DNA from: Oscillospiraceae bacterium
Lineage (GTDB): Bacteria; Bacillota; Clostridia; Oscillospirales; Acutalibacteraceae
Direction: 5' to 3'
Assembly (NCBI GenBank): GCA_015065785.1
Contig: SVPR01000001.1
Location: 1 to 64,000, forward strand
Length of the DNA stretch: 64,000 bases
This document shows, piece after piece, positions 63,213 to 64,000 of the stretch (position 1 is its first letter; every line of letters starts with the position of its first letter). The notes beneath the pieces are model-generated. The model was not told the DNA's origin. It saw only the letters and a list, made by a program, of their open reading frames with translations, and did not search any database. The position numbers were made by a program, and so were the translations under genes.

Positions 63213-64000
63213 TTGATAGAATTCAGAAATGTTTCTAAGGTGTACGAGGATACACAAACAAAAGCACTTTCTGACCTTAATATTAAAATTGATAATGGCG
63301 AATTTGTTTTTGTTGTAGGTGCATCTGGTGCAGGTAAAAGTACATTTTTAAAATTAATGATGCGTGAAGAGGTGCCAACCTCCGGCTCTGTTCAAATCAA
63401 TGGCTACGAGCTTAACAATTTAAGAAAAAGAGAGATTCCTTATTTCAGAAGAACTCTCGGTATTGTTTTTCAGGACTTCCGTCTTATTCCTACAATGAAT
63501 GTTTATGATAACATTGCTTACGCTATGAGAGTTATAGGTTCAAGGGAGACAGAAATCCGTAAAAGAGTACCATATCTTTTAGGTCTTGTTGGTCTTAATT
63601 CAAAGGCTCGTTCATTCCCAAATCAGCTTTCTGGTGGTGAGCAACAGCGTGTTGCGCTCGCTCGTGCCTTAGCTAATAATGCAAGTATGATTATTGCCGA
63701 TGAGCCGACTGGTAATATTGACCCAAGAATGTCTTATGACATTGTTAATCTTCTTAATCATATTAACTCAGACGGTACAACTGTTATTATGGTTACTCAC
63801 GACTATCATCTTGTAAAAACTTTTAACCACAGAGTTATAACTATAAAAAACGGTAAGGTTGCTTCTGATTATCCTGATGCTTCTCACATTGATGTTGAGC
63901 CGTATCGTTTTGACACACCTGAGGATGAGGTTGGAACATACTATTCTGATGATACAACAGTAGATTTTGATTATCTTATGAAAACATACGGTGTTGAGAC
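63213..64000 (+). CDS. ftsE: cell division ATP-binding protein FtsE (3' truncated by window)
   Basis: At least 262 codons, running off the window. ABC ATPase that with FtsX controls peptidoglycan hydrolases at division. Walker A GASGAGKST, Q-loop VFQDFRLIP, signature LSGGEQQRVALARAL, Walker B MIIADEPTGNID and switch His VTHD are all seen. TTG 63213 follows GGGTG at a normal distance. FtsE normally ends near residue 228; here the frame stays open with an acidic tail after NGKVASDYPD, so there is a C-terminal extension of 35 residues or more. ftsX is expected next. Confidence 0.95.
   Translation, partial: MIEFRNVSKVYEDTQTKALSDLNIKIDNGEFVFVVGASGAGKSTFLKLMMREEVPTSGSVQINGYELNNLRKREIPYFRRTLGIVFQDFRLIPTMNVYDNIAYAMRVIGSRETEIRKRVPYLLGLVGLNSKARSFPNQLSGGEQQRVALARALANNASMIIADEPTGNIDPRMSYDIVNLLNHINSDGTTVIMVTHDYHLVKTFNHRVITIKNGKVASDYPDASHIDVEPYRFDTPEDEVGTYYSDDTTVDFDYLMKTYGVE

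Noticed and set aside
1..64000. CRISPR arrays, tRNA or rRNA genes, prophage or insertion sequence
   Set aside because: No spaced direct repeats, no tRNA T-loop/acceptor patterns, no transposase, integrase or phage structural genes were found on reading both strands.

Overview
The window is AT-rich DNA from a Gram-positive, endospore-forming member of the Clostridia, most likely a gut-type Eubacteriales/Oscillospirales organism. The evidence is a low-GC Firmicutes gene set (AddA, CdaA/CdaR, ScpA/ScpB, PASTA kinase, RemA, YqhQ, FtsE), sporulation genes (a 25-residue SpoVM, GerW/YtfJ, a DacF-type carboxypeptidase, a PdaB-type deacetylase, a DUF4830 protein), strong Shine-Dalgarno sites and frequent TTG/GTG starts. 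This placement rests on protein family resemblance, not on a search. I see no phage, insertion sequence, CRISPR array, tRNA or rRNA. The window is mostly conserved chromosome with small accessory islands.

Layout. 1-1.6 kb: end of addA and a membrane-anchored protein. 1.6-4.5 kb (-): overlapping three-gene operon with an AGE-family sugar epimerase, a uridine-kinase-like P-loop protein and a membrane protein. 4.5-7.2 kb: feoAB iron uptake and rpmE. 7.2-12.8 kb: yigZ, dGTPase, dnaG, rpoD and a GDPD-like protein. 12.8-17.5 kb (-): two flavoproteins, a PdaB-like deacetylase and an acyltransferase. 17.5-25.1 kb: sulfatase and GPH transporter behind a promoter with a palindromic operator candidate, then asnS, an aspartate aminotransferase, ispF and a DUF3343/cysteine-desulfurase-like pair.

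25-37.9 kb: a long + strand run starting with cdaA-cdaR (c-di-AMP), a lipoprotein, a two-component system, yqhQ, prmC, an M50 protease, scpAB, ytfI/ytfJ, dacF and rluB. 37.9-51 kb: a housekeeping supercluster behind a perfect consensus promoter: yicC-remA-gmk-rpoZ-priA-def-fmt-yugP-rsmB-rlmN-prpC-pknB-rsgA, closed by spoVM and a long palindromic terminator. 51-54.9 kb: a cytoplasmic GH2 glycosidase divergent from an AraC regulator. 54.9-64 kb: a P-loop/CYTH fusion, mtaB, a secreted alpha/beta-hydrolase-like protein, a prepilin peptidase, a DUF4830 protein, rsuA, a PucR-type regulator and the start of ftsE.

Physiology inferred from context: cytosolic sulfatase, GPH symporter, GH2 enzyme and AGE epimerase fit uptake and intracellular dismantling of host or dietary (possibly sulfated) glycans. 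The most unusual signals are regulatory: a near-perfect 19-20 bp inverted repeat around the ftsE promoter, a 25-bp upstream element shared by spoVM and the DUF3343 gene, terminator-like hairpins that carry the next gene's ribosome binding site, and the palindrome inside the sulfatase promoter. No intergenic gap exceeds 300 bases.
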